Source: Pyrus communis
Lineage: Eukaryota; Streptophyta; Magnoliopsida; Rosales; Rosaceae
Length of the DNA stretch: 64,000 bases
Assembly: GCF_963583255.1 (NCBI RefSeq)
Contig: NC_084803.1
Location: forward strand, 29,672,428-29,736,427
Direction of reading: 5' to 3'
The translations under genes were made by a program, and so were the position numbers. Positions 7,655-17,982 of the stretch are shown here, piece by piece. Below the pieces are notes generated by a model, which worked only from the letters and a program-made list of their open reading frames with translations, made no database searches and was not told the origin of the DNA. Position 1 is the first letter of the stretch, and each line of letters begins with the position of its first letter.

Positions 7655-9788
7655 TGATAGGAGCATATTCATGCGACTTAAATGGCTTGTTCTCGTGCAT
7701 TTACGTTATGTTTCTCTCGTTATTTTAGTCCTTTATGCTTCTTTTGTGTGTTTTCAGGTTCTAAGGGCCTAGGGAGCAAGAAAGTGCATTTTGAGGCCAT
7801 TTGGAGCATTTTTGGGCATGGATTGGATAGCTTATCCATGGAGCCAAGAGGATGGACGAATTTGAAGGCCTTGTATGCACTTGAAGACACAACACATTAT
7901 GCCATACAAACCAACCTATTTTAGGCCCATTCTATGTCCAAAGGGCTAAAGGAGCAAAAAGATGCATTTTGGAGACTTTTGGAGCACTTTTGGGCTAAGG
8001 ACGGATAGCTTATGCTTGAAGCCAAAGTGTTGGACGAAATTGAAGACCTAATTGGAGCCAAAGTGTTGGAACCTTGTTCTCTTTAGTTTTAGGACATTTA
8101 AACCTTTCCTAATCCCAATCATGCCATGCATAACACACATCCATTCTAACACATTGTCATTGCACATGCATTTCCTTCATTAGTTAACCCACATGCACTT
8201 ATCACTTATCATCACCACATATCATATCACTTAATCACTTATCACTTATCATCACCACATAACCACATATCATATCACTTATCACTTAACATATCATCCA
8301 CCTACTTCACCTACAACATCCACCTACTTCACCTACAACATCCACCTACTTCACCTACAACATCCACTTCACCTACAACATCCACCTACTTCACCTACAA
8401 ATGACATAGCCATATGTTCCCTCCACTACTCCTATAAATACCCTTGCATTCATTCAATTCATATCTCATATTTCCATTCACAACACTTCACACAACACAA
8501 ATACCATTCCATTGCCGTGAGTCCCACTTCCATTTTCTGCATATTTTCTCTTCATTCTTCCATCTCCAACCACTCCCTACTCCATTCCACATACACCTAA
8601 AGCCCTTAAGCTCACCTTAGACTTTGTGCTACAACAACGAGGAAGAAAAGAGTGCTTAAACGTTCATACAATTCAAGTTTGAGTTGTTGGAATGTTTAGG
8701 TGTTTCTTTGATTTCAAAGTTTAAATTTAATTCTCTTTGTTTTGTACGTATGAGAAGGGAAGAGAAGAGTGCCTAAACGTTCATACAATTCACGTTTGAG
8801 TTGTTGGAATGTTTAGGTGTTTCTTTGATTTCAAAGTTATGAGGAACTAAACCCCCTTTAGCTAGGGGGTGATTCGAAACTATGTTTATATTTGCAATTT
8901 GAATTGATTACGTTTGGTTGGAATTTCATAAGTTGTGGATTCAATTCGTTTAACTGTTTGATTGATAACTTATTTATGTATGTTCATTGAGATTGCAAGC
9001 TTAATTTTCATGCATAAATATGACGCTAGAATATAAGTGCGTTAAACGAATTCTTGGCATAAGTTTCATGCGTATTCCATAGTAACGAATGCCTCGTCGA
9101 TGTTTATGATTTCCGTTGAACTTAATGATCTTTGTTGAATGTCTCTATCATGCGTATTCCATAGTTAGGGACTTTGATTAAGAATAATTTGGTTGTAATG
9201 CGTATTCCATTCAATCCAACGAATTTAGGGAAATCTGAAAGTTAATCTAAGCGGATCTAATTAACTTGGAGCATTGAGTTTCACAACTTATCGAAAGACC
9301 AACTGAGAATCAATTTTGTTTGCAAGTGTAACATGTGTGGAGAAGAACCCCTTGGCTATTCCATCATCCATATTTTTATCACATTCATATTTACATTTTG
9401 CCTTTAATTATATTCTGTCTTTTTAATTTAATATCGTCCAACCACAATTCCCCCCCCCTATTTTGTTAAGTCTTAATCATTCGTATTTGTTTTATTTTTG
9501 TATCTTTAAGCTTTTGGAGTCATAAACAATTGCAAATTCGTTTAAATCAAGTTCTAGCTTCTATTTGAGTCAATTTGATTGTTTTAGACAATTTGAGTTT
9601 TTCAAAGCCATTCTGAGTCATAGTAGTCTTGTTAAGAGTATTTTAATTTAGTTTTTATGTTTTTAAGTCAATTTAGAAGGTTTTAGCAAGCCCTCCTAAT
9701 CCCCGGTCTAGAACGATCCCTCACTTATCCATTCTACTACAATTGTCAAACGAGGGTTTAATTTGAGTGTCAAGTAAATCTCGCATCA
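7655..9788 (+). mobile_element. S1: solo LTR, 2134 bp, target duplication GTATG
   Basis: TGATAGGAGC at 7655 to CTCGCATCA at 9788, flanked by GTATG at 7650-7654 and 9789-9793. There is no internal region, so two LTRs of one insertion have recombined. U3 holds short tandem arrays (8200-8400) and the TATA box TATAAATA at 8433-8440. The R/U5 part carries two copies of a segment containing GCCTAAACGTTCATACAATT (near 8640-8840). Confidence 0.95.
8200..8400 (+). repeat. Short tandem arrays in the U3 of S1
   Basis: First come repeats of CACTTATCA / CATATCA type (about 8200-8290), then five units of CACCTACTTCACCTACAACAT type, about 21 bp with one shortened (about 8299-8400). The first array supplies many TTATC (GATAA) motifs. 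Confidence 0.75.
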
Positions 9789-11082
9789 GTATGCTGATTT
9801 TGTTAATTATCTTGTTTGTGGTATAATTAGAAATGACCTTTCTTTTCAGGAAAGAAAGAAGTTCCTTGCCATGGTAAAGCACTACGTTTGGGACGAACCA
9901 TATTTGTTTAAATATTGCCCTAACCAAATCATTAGGAGGTGTGTCCTAGAGAGTGAGCAACAAAGCATTCTAACGTTCAGCCATACATTGGCATGTGGAG
10001 GACATTTTGGTGCCAAAAAGACATCTCTAAAGGTCTTACAATCTGGTTTCTTTTGGCCTACTTTATTCAAAGATGCTTTTGATTTTTGTTCTAAGTGTGA
10101 TAGGTGCCAGAAAATGGGGAACATTAGCCGAAGAAATGAGATGCCATTGAACAACATTTTGGTGGTGGAGCTCTTTGATGTTTGGGGAATCGATTTCATG
10201 GGACCATTTCCATCCTCTTTTGGTTACTTATACATATTAGTGGCAGTAGATTATGTATCCAAATGGGTTGAAGCCATTGCTACAATAACTAATGATCATA
10301 AGGTTGTTTTGAATTTTCTTAAAGATGTGATTTTTTGTAGGTTTGGAACCCCAAGAGCTATTATTAGTGATGGTGGTAGCCATTTCTGCAACAAACCCTA
10401 TGAATCCTTGATGAAGAAGTACAACATCAACCACAAAGTGGCAACCCCGTACCATCCTCAAACCTCAGGACAAGTGGAGATTAGCAATAGGGAGATCAAG
10501 AACATTTTGATGAAGACCGTAAGCCCTACAAGGAAGGATTGGTCACTGAGGTTGAATGATGCACTATGGGCATATAGAACAGCATATAAGACCCCCATTG
10601 GCATGAGCCCTTATCGCCTTGTGTTTGGGAAAGCTTGTCATTTGCCAATGGAGCTTGAACACCGTGCATATTGGGCCATCAAGAAGTTCAACTTTGATTA
10701 CAAGGATGTTGGAATAGCAAGGAAGCTCCAACTTAATGAGTTGGAAGAACTCAGAAATGAAGCATATGAGAATGCCAAAATCTACAAGGAACGGACTAAG
10801 CTCTATCATGACAAGGCCATCCTACGGAAGGAGTTTCACCAAGGTATGAAAGTACTGTTGTATGACTCACGTTTGAGACTTTTTTCAGGTAAATTGAAGT
10901 CTAGGTGGGTGGGACCATTTAAGGTGCTGCAAACATTTCCCCACGGAGCTGTGGAGATAGAGAACATGAAGAATGGCACCTCTTTTAAAGTCAATGGGCA
11001 GCGATTGAAACCATATTTGGAGAAAGTGGAGGAAGAGCAAGTTTATCAAGTTGTAGATTTTCTTGAGTTTACAACACCGTGA
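9789..11082 (+). CDS. Athila-type integrase, second pol piece of element H
   Basis: This continues the H polyprotein after S1. The frame is open from 9796 and ends in TGA at 11080-11082. Counting from the internal Met at 9871, the zinc site is H38, H45, C76, C79 and the triad is D108 (GIDFMGPF), D167 (IISDGG), E203 (GQVEISNRE). A GPF motif follows in the C-terminal module. It differs from the E1 integrase at many positions, so E1 and H are separate subfamilies. All key residues are present. Apart from the S1 insertion the visible part of pol shows no stop or frameshift, which suggests S1 landed while H was still young. Confidence 0.92.
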
Positions 11083-11123
11083 ACAAGCTACCATGTCTTG
11101 CCTAGACATTAAATAAAGCGCTT

Positions 11124-11141
11124 ACTAGGAGGCAACCTAGT
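11124..11141 (+). other. Conserved post-pol stem-loop, H copy with compensated stem
   Basis: ACTAGG (11124-11129), AGGCAA, CCTAGT (11136-11141). The stem differs from E1 (CATGGG/CCCATG) at several positions on both arms, yet every pair is kept and the loop is identical. It lies about 40 bases after the pol stop, as in E1. Confidence 0.65.
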
Positions 11142-11222
11142 GTGGTTTGTGTTCTTTCCTCATTTTGTGTTTATGTTGTCACCATTCCATATTCTTTGCC
11201 TACTTGCATTACATACAATTTT

Positions 11223-11262
11223 AAGCATCGAGGACAATGCTTTGGTTAGGTTTGGGTGTGGG
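11223..11262 (+). other. AGGA-loop hairpin and G-rich tract, H copy
   Basis: AAGCATCG, AGGA, CAATGCTT, followed by TTTGGGTGTGGG at 11251-11262. Relative to AAACATTG/CAATGTTT, the third pair has changed from A-T to G-C on both arms. One mismatch (C with A) is present next to the loop-closing pair. Confidence 0.5.
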
Positions 11263-11330
11263 ATGGAAGGTTTGTGTTTTTTTTTGTGTTAGTTGTGTTA
11301 GTTTTGGTTAAGTGTGTTTTTGCTTACTAA

Positions 11331-11618
11331 GTGTGTTTTTGCTTACTAATACGAATGTATATGAGGGCTATGTTTGTAGACAAACTATTGGGTTGCTATG
11401 AAAAAGGGTTTTATGACACGGGACATGTCATAACTTTCGAAGGGGTGTTTATTTTTAAGTTCATGTCGGAGCTCAAAGGTAAGCCGCCTTCCCGAATTTC
11501 AATTTTCTTTTATACTAATATGTTGTTAATGATTCAGGCATCCACTCTAGAATTTAAACCATTACCGGATCATTTCAAGTATCACCCTCCATTCAAAGAT
11601 CAATTCCATGCCGTTTGA
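11331..11618 (+). pseudogene. Relic of the gag-end / RT-start junction, misplaced after integrase in H
   Basis: The frame contains DTGHVITFEGVF and, after a short spacer, LEFKPLPDHFKYH, which resembles the sequence just before the reverse transcriptase of Athila elements. It ends in FKDQFHAV and a stop. The same piece lies upstream of the antisense module in N1, A and C, where pol is missing. In H it comes after an intact integrase, so H is a mosaic: the module and its left flank were probably acquired from a pol-less relative. A possible mini-intron (11479-11537) sits inside it. Confidence 0.6.
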
Positions 11619-11677
11619 TTTGATTAAAAAAAAAAAAAAAAAAAGAATAAAAATAAACATGGCAGAAAGATGAGACT

Positions 11678-12159
11678 TCACAAAGGATGTTTACGTGAAG
11701 CCCCACTACGAGGCGTCGGAGCAGAAGGCGTCGGAGCAGAAGGCATCGAAGCGGGAGGCATCGGAGCGGGAGCATTCCAGGCCTCAATACTTGGGCAAAC
11801 GCTGGATGACCCAGGAAAAAGGTGCCTCTGGAGATAAGCCGCAAGCCTTTGACGGTCACTGTGAATTCGACCCTCAGATTCTTGCAGTTCATCAAGCTTC
11901 CTCTTCATGCCCGACGAATAGTTATTTGCAAGCACATGCAAACTTCTATTCTCGTACTTAAGCTGTTTGATCTCCTGCTTAAGACTTTCCACCTCTGCCA
12001 TCAACGATTCCACTTGGCGGGACCGAGCAAGCAGGCGTTGGCCCATGTTGGACACAGAGCCTGCACATTGAACGCTGAGAGCGAGAGACTCTTGAACGGC
12101 CAACTCATCGGACCGTCCTGAAAGCAGCCTACTGTCCTTAGGAGTAAGGAGGTTCCTAG
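11678..12159 (-). pseudogene. Antisense ORF of H, C-terminal part, split by N1
   Basis: C-terminal two thirds of the aORF, including the leucine zipper and a short Pro/Ala/Ser/Met tail with fewer 15-bp units than in E1. The frame is broken at 12159/12160, where N1 inserted; the N-terminal part is at 22006-22170, and CCTAG is present on both sides. Left of it is an A-rich tract (11625-11655). Without N1 the frame would be open with no other lesion seen. Confidence 0.7.
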
Positions 12160-14301
12160 TGATAGGAGCATTTTTAGGCGACTTAACTAGCTTATTCTTG
12201 TGCATTTGTGCCATTATTTCTTAGTTAATGTCGTATTACAACTCAATTTCGTGTGTTTGTAGGTCCTATGGGTTAAAGTATCAAGAAAGTGCATTTTGGA
12301 GCTATTTTGGACACTAGGTGGTGAGCTTGCATGTGGGCTAACATGGATGGACGAATTTGGACTTCAAGAAGGTGGAAATGTGATAAGAAGAGGAAGGAAC
12401 TAAGCTAAGGACAAAGTGGATAAGGAAAGTGCAAGAAAAGAGGAAACATTATCCAAAACATTATCCAACCTTATCCAACATTATCCAATTATCCAAAACA
12501 TTATCCAAACCTTATCTCATCTTATCCTATCCAAACCTTATCATGTCTTACTCCTAATTGCATGGGAACTTAAATGGATCATTCTAGAACCTATTTCTAG
12601 AAGCATTCTATTCTAGAAGGCCCAAATCTGCCACAAAACCTATTCTTTCTAGAAACCCTAGAAAAGTGGCGCCCAAACCTTTCTAGAAGGCTTTACCTTG
12701 CCTTGCAAGCCAAGAAACCCTTCCCCTAAATCAGCCGCACCATTCTAGGCCCAATTCCTTTGGGATTCTGAATTCCAAGGCCTAATCCTTGTGGATTTGG
12801 GTATACAAATCAGTTTATAAAACTATGTGGGCCAAAAACCTCTTCCTAAATGGATTTGACAACCCATGGCCGAATTCTAGGGCCCTAATCCACCAAATCT
12901 GTTAAGCCTAACCCTAATCTACTTAACCCTAGGACTATATAAACATAATTTCAGCCACAAATTCGGAGACCCCCTTATGCTATTCAGAAAACCCTTGTGC
13001 CGCACCTCCATTCCCCATTCTTGACCTCCATAGACCTCCCTCCACATCCATACATCTCTGCCGCACCCTTCCCCACCATAATCAACCATCCTCCATCCCT
13101 CCAAACAAGAAAACACCACCCAAAACCACCAATTCCATCACCCAAACTTTGTGCCGCAGCAAGGAGGAGGAAGAGGAGCCAATCTGTGCATCGAATTCAT
13201 CTTGGATCGCTGAGCAATTAGGTGTATTCTTTCTTATGATTTCAATGTTTAAATTCAATACTTTTTGTTGTGCAAGCATGAGGAACTAATCCCCCTTTTG
13301 GCTAGGGGGCAATTTCGAAACCATGGTTATATTTGCATGATGATTTGATTACTTTTAGTTGTGATTTCATGAATGATGAATTCAATTTGCTTATCTGTTT
13401 TAATTAAAACTTGCTTATGTATATGAATTGAGAGTGCACGCTTAATTTGCATGCATAAACATGATGCTAGGGTATGAGGGAACTTCACCTAATCGTTGGG
13501 AACTTATATTCATGAGTAGTTAAGATTGTTGGTCACAATTATGATAAGTGAATTCTTGGCATAAGTATCATGCGCTTTCATAGTTACGAATGCCTCGTCA
13601 ACACCTATGATTTCCATAGAACCTAATGATCTTTGATTGTCTTTCTATCATGCGCTTTCATATAGAAAACCTTTAAGGAATAATTTGATTGCAATGCGCT
13701 ATTTCCATTCAATTCAATGACCTAAGGGAAATCTGAGAGTTAATTTAAGCGTACCTAATTAACTTGGGGTGTTGAGGTTCATAAATTCATCGAATAAGCA
13801 ACTGGAGATTATTTTGTATGCAAGTATGCCATGTGTGGAGAAAAACCTCCTAGCCATCTCACCATCCATTTAATTCCACCAATTTCGTCAGAATCTGCCT
13901 ATTTTACATATTTGTTTTGTTTGTTTGATTTTCGTCAAAAACCAAATCCCCAAGTGTCTTAGAGTGTCTAATTGGTCCAAATATGTTTTAGATTGTGTTT
14001 TTTAGAGTTTTGAGTCAAGTTAGAACCAATTTTCGTCCAAGTTTGTGTTTAGGCTCAAAACTGCCCAGATTGTGTTTTTGAGGCAGTTTTGAGTGTTTTT
14101 AGCCTATTTTGAGTCTTGTGAACGTGTTTGAGTTTTTTTAAGTGAGTTTAAGTGTTTTAAAGGTCAGTTTTATTTATTTGCGTCAGTTTAGAGTGTTTAG
14201 CAAGCCCTCCTAATCCCCGGTGTAAGAACGATCCCTACTTATTTATATGCTACAATTGTCAAAAGAGGGTTAATTTGTGTGTTAAGCTAATTTTCACATC
14301 A
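12160..14301 (+). mobile_element. 5' LTR of N1
   Basis: TGATAGGAGCATTTTTAGG to TTTTCACATCA. U3 has a run of TTATCCAA repeats (near 12450-12540) and the TATA box TATATAA at 12936-12942. The U5 stem-loop lies at 14054-14065 / 14082-14093. The short frames inside it repeat exactly in the 3' LTR and are not genes. Confidence 0.95.
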
Positions 14302-14306
14302 AATTT

Positions 14307-14324
14307 TGGCGCCGTTGCCGGGGA
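14307..14324 (+). other. Primer-binding site of N1
   Basis: TGGCGCCGTTGCCGGGGA, 5 bases after the LTR. This is the site used by Athila/Calypso elements, matching the 3' end of a plant tRNA (tRNA-Asp in the literature as I recall it). Confidence 0.9.
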
Positions 14325-14476
14325 TTAGCAACTTTGCTAATCCCTTGGTTCTTTTCTTTTTGGTTTAGTTGTTTTCGTTTTAGTTTCTAACTTAGTGTTG
14401 TTTTCTTTGTTTGTTGTTACTTTTGATATTTGATTTAGTTCTCTTTCTTTGATTTTAGGTACTAGAGAAGTAAGAT

Positions 14477-14662
14477 ATGGATTTTGCTAGCATTCAAGCT
14501 CAATTGGCAAATCTTACTTCTCAATTGTCGCCGTATGCCGAAAGAAACACAATGCAGAGTGTCCCTACATTTGGTGCTTCATATAGGCAAGGATTTCAAG
14601 CCAATCAATGTCCACAAAGAGATTGGAGGGATCATTCAAACTCTATGTGGTGGGAAGCTCAA
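14477..14662 (+). pseudogene. gag relic of N1, first piece, cut by S2
   Basis: Starts MDFASIQAQLANLTSQL and reaches the DHSNSMWWE segment, equivalent to the ..NHPNFSW.. region in the C-terminal half of Athila gag; the capsid part is absent. S2 then interrupts the frame at CTCAA. The sequence continues in phase at 16715. Confidence 0.75.
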
Positions 14663-16709
14663 TGATGCGAAAATAGTTAAACACACAAATTAAACCCTAT
14701 GGATGACAATTGTAGTAAATGAGCAAATAGGGATCGTTCTAGACCGGGGATTAACTAGGGATGCTAATCAATGTGAAATTGACTCAAAAACGTAAGAACA
14801 CAATATAAAACACTTACTAGACTCAAAGAATGCAAAACTAAACTTTAAAACACTAAAACAAACCAAAAGACTCAAACATCACCCAAAACACTCAAAACTG
14901 CCTTAAAAACACTTTCTGGGCAGTTTTGGACACTTTGGTGAATTTGGACGAATTTGTGTAACAAATTGAATCAAAACACTTAAAAACACAAACTAAGACA
15001 CTTTCTAACTAAGTTGGACACTAAAGTAAAGGGGGATTAAGGTTTTGACGAAATTAAATTAAATAAAACAAGTTAATAAACTAGGCAGATTGTATAAACG
15101 GATTTGAGAAACAAGATGATGGATGGATTAGTTAGAGGTCCATTCTCCACACATGACACATTTATATATGAATCGATTCTCCAATTGTTTTTCATTAACT
15201 ATGATGCTCAACACCCCAAGTTAACCGTGATGCACTAATTAACTCTCAAATTTTCCTTAAGTTATTGAATTGGATGATGCATGCGACAATTCAAATCATT
15301 CTCCAATGGTTCTCAACATGAATGCATAGAAGAGATACAATGAGAGATCATTATGCTCTATGAAAATTATAAGTGTTGACGAGGCAATTGTAACTATGAA
15401 TGCATGATACTTTTGCCAAGAATTCAATTAACGCGGTTGTGACTAGCAACCTTCACTACTCATGTTTATAAACTTGTGACGATTAGGTGAAACTCGTTTA
15501 TAAACTAGCATCGAGTTTATGCATGAAGACTAAGTATGCATCCCTAATCAACATACAAAAACAAGTCTTTAATAAACATGATAATTGAATTGCAATCACA
15601 AATTAACAAATCACAATTGGAAGAAATCAATTCATATTTCAAACATATCCATGGCTTCAAACTTTCCCCTAACTAATTAGGGGTTTAGCCACTCATGATT
15701 ACAACAAACTTAGAGAGTAATAACAAAGTAAACATTGAAAACAAGAATCGAAGTACACCTAAAAATTCCAACAACTCAATCTTGAATTGTATGAACGTTT
15801 AGGCCTCTTCTCCTCTAGTTGCTGCGGCACAAGGGGTTTTCGTGAGTTTTGGGGGTTATGGATGATGTAGAAGGATGTGTTTAGGGTAGGGATGGATGTA
15901 GGGGAAGGTAAGGAGTGTTTTTGGGCAGAAAATATGAAGAATGGTGAAGTATGGTAGTGCTAGAGAGAGGGGAGGAATTTCTGGCGTGAATGAATGTGTA
16001 TGAGAGATGGTTTTCTGAAATGGAAGAGTGTTTGTTTTGTGGCTGCAATGCATGCTTATTTATAGGTGAAATGGGGGGAACATGATGACTAGGAATTAGG
16101 TGGAAAGCTGAAATGGTGATGGGAGATGCATGTGGCAGAAATGCATGTGATTAAAGGGTGGGAATGCATGTGTTTTGACAGAAAATAAAAGGGAATGCTG
16201 GAAATCTGGAATGGGAACCCACGGCATGGTTGTTTTCTGGTGGTGAATGGGTTTATGTTTGAATGGTGCATGTGGGTTGATTATTTAAAGGGAGTGCATG
16301 TGGTTGAATGATTAAAGTGTAAATGATTAATGAATGGTTCTTTGTTGATGGTGGAAATCTGAAATGATGAAGTGGAATGTGCATGTGGCTGCAATGATGG
16401 TGTTTTGCACGGCAATGATGGAGAAAGAATGTGTGGATGCATGGTTGTGTTGGTGATGAATGTGAACTCTTTGTTCTTCATTTTCATTCCTTTGGTCTTC
16501 AATTTCATCCATCTACTTGGCTTTAAGCATATGCAATCCATTCCAATCTCTAATTTGCTCCAAAAGGCTCCGAAAGGCATCCTTTTGCATCCTTAGCCAT
16601 ATGAACCTATAAACACACGAAAATGACTTTAAACACTAAATTAAGTAAGAAAACACAACATAAATGCATAAGAACTAGCTAACTAAGGCGCATAAATATG
16701 CTTCTATCA
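14663..16709 (-). mobile_element. S2: solo LTR in minus orientation, 2047 bp, target duplication CTCAA
   Basis: On the plus strand it starts TGATGCGAAAAT and ends GCTTCTATCA, so it reads from right to left. CTCAA is present at 14658-14662 and 16710-16714. The minus-strand TATA box TATAAATA lies near 16060-16067. U3 is rich in GCATGTG, the complement of the CACATGC motif of the other LTRs. Confidence 0.95.
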
Positions 16710-16714
16710 CTCAA

Positions 16715-17248
16715 CAAGTTCAACGTGAAGCATATTGGCAGCCATATGAGGAGTTCTATTCAAGACCTATGCAGCCACCACAACTTCATATGCAATATGC
16801 TCAATTAAATTCAAGTTCGTCAATAGATTATAATCAAATTCTTAATGAATTAAATTTTTTGGTGTAGGGGTCACAAAATCAAGCCAAGGAGGCTCAACAA
16901 GAAGCATATTGGCAACCATATGAGGAGTTCTATACAACACCTATGCAACCACCACAACCTCCTCCACAACAATTCCAATCAAGTTCAAGTATGTCCATGG
17001 ATAATGATAAAAATTTTCAATTACTAACCTCTTTGATGCAGGACGAACAAAATCAAGACAAGAAGTTGGGTAAATTGGAGGAGCAAATTGGGCAGATTAT
17101 GGAGTTCATGAAACAAATTCAAGAGCAAAGTGAACTCTCCAACTCAACTATTGAAAACTCGAAGGAAGATTTTGAAATCCATAATGCTATCACTTTCGGA
17201 AGTGCTATGGAGGTTGGAGCTGACCTAAAAATGTCCAACATAGCCTAG
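16715..17248 (+). pseudogene. gag relic of N1, second piece, with nonsense codon and internal duplication
   Basis: This continues gag after S2. A block reading EAYWQPYEEFY is present twice (near 16727 and 16902) because of a duplication of about 170 bases. Between the copies a TAG at 16865-16867 replaces the CAG seen in C and A. The second copy leads into the coiled-coil segment LEEQIGQIMEFMKQ and stops at 17246-17248 after a frameshift relative to the next frame. Confidence 0.7.
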
Positions 17249-17250
17249 AA

Positions 17251-17922
17251 GTGGATGAGGAGCTGCTAATTGAGGAGGAGGAAGAAGACATGCACACGGC
17301 AAGGGTAGAACAACCCTTGCCGCAGCCCCCTAAGCCCTATAAAAAACCCACCACAAGTAAGGACGTCCCAATTCCATGTGATTCTGATGTTATTCCACCC
17401 AATGTCCCTTTTCCTAGCAGGTTTTTGATTCCCAACCAAGAAGAGAGTAAAAAGGACATCGTGGAAGCCTTCCCAAAGGTGCAAAATGCTATTCCAATTC
17501 TTGGTGCAACACAACAAGTTTTAGATGGTGTTGAATTCTTCAAAGGACTTTGTACACCAAGACGAATGATTCAAGAGAAGGTAGTGGCTGGAGAAGATGT
17601 AGAAGGCATCAAAGAAGACATATTTGAAACCACAAAACCCAAAGAAGTTGAATTTGATGACATTGGACAAGTCATAACCATCACATGCAATCTGGCCAAG
17701 TCCAATATCCCTGAAACTTTCAAAGGAGTGGTGTTTGTCATTGAGTTCTTGTCGGACAAAACAAGTAAGTCATCTTCTTCAAATTCCATTACATTTTATA
17801 CTAACTTGCTGATTTTGATGAATCAGGCACCTACACTAGAATTCAAACCAATGCCGGTTCACTTCAAGTATCACCTTCCATTCAAGGATCAATTCCATGC
17901 CGTGGGACCTAGGGAAGTTTGA
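17251..17922 (+). pseudogene. gag C-terminus / RT-start junction of N1
   Basis: The frame covers an acidic stretch, a proline-rich part, FPSRFLIPNQEESKKDIVEAF and LGATQQVLDGVEFFKGLC, which corresponds to the ..LLDAIKQ..YAKFLKELC.. region before the protease of Athila elements. It then passes to TLEFKPMPVHFKYH, the approach to reverse transcriptase, and stops shortly after FKDQFHAV. Protease and the rest of pol are deleted in between and after. A candidate mini-intron (17765-17826) lies inside the open frame. Confidence 0.7.
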
Positions 17923-17966
17923 AGGGAAGCATCGTCCGGCTGCAAGACGTTAAAGCAAGCGCTACT

Positions 17967-17980
17967 TGGGAGGCAACCCA
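17967..17980 (+). other. Conserved post-pol stem-loop, N1 copy
   Basis: TGGG, AGGCAA, CCCA with the same upstream motif (GTCCGGCTGCAAGACG ... AAGCGCT) as in E1. In N1 it is followed directly by TGCAATCAACAAAGG and the 3' region, with no antisense module. This is the empty arrangement used for comparison with N2 and P. Confidence 0.6.
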
Positions 17981-17982
17981 TG

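Noticed and set aside
8180..8400. CRISPR-like regular repeats
   Set aside because: The units are contiguous without unique spacers, lie in a plant LTR and vary in length; they are ordinary short tandem repeats.
12416..13279. Small ORFs in the N1 LTR duplicated at 20120-20983
   Set aside because: Exact LTR repeats; their conservation only reflects the young age of the insertion.
14663..16709. S2 as part of a full-length minus element
   Set aside because: CTCAA directly flanks this single LTR on both sides and gag continues in phase, so it is a solo LTR.
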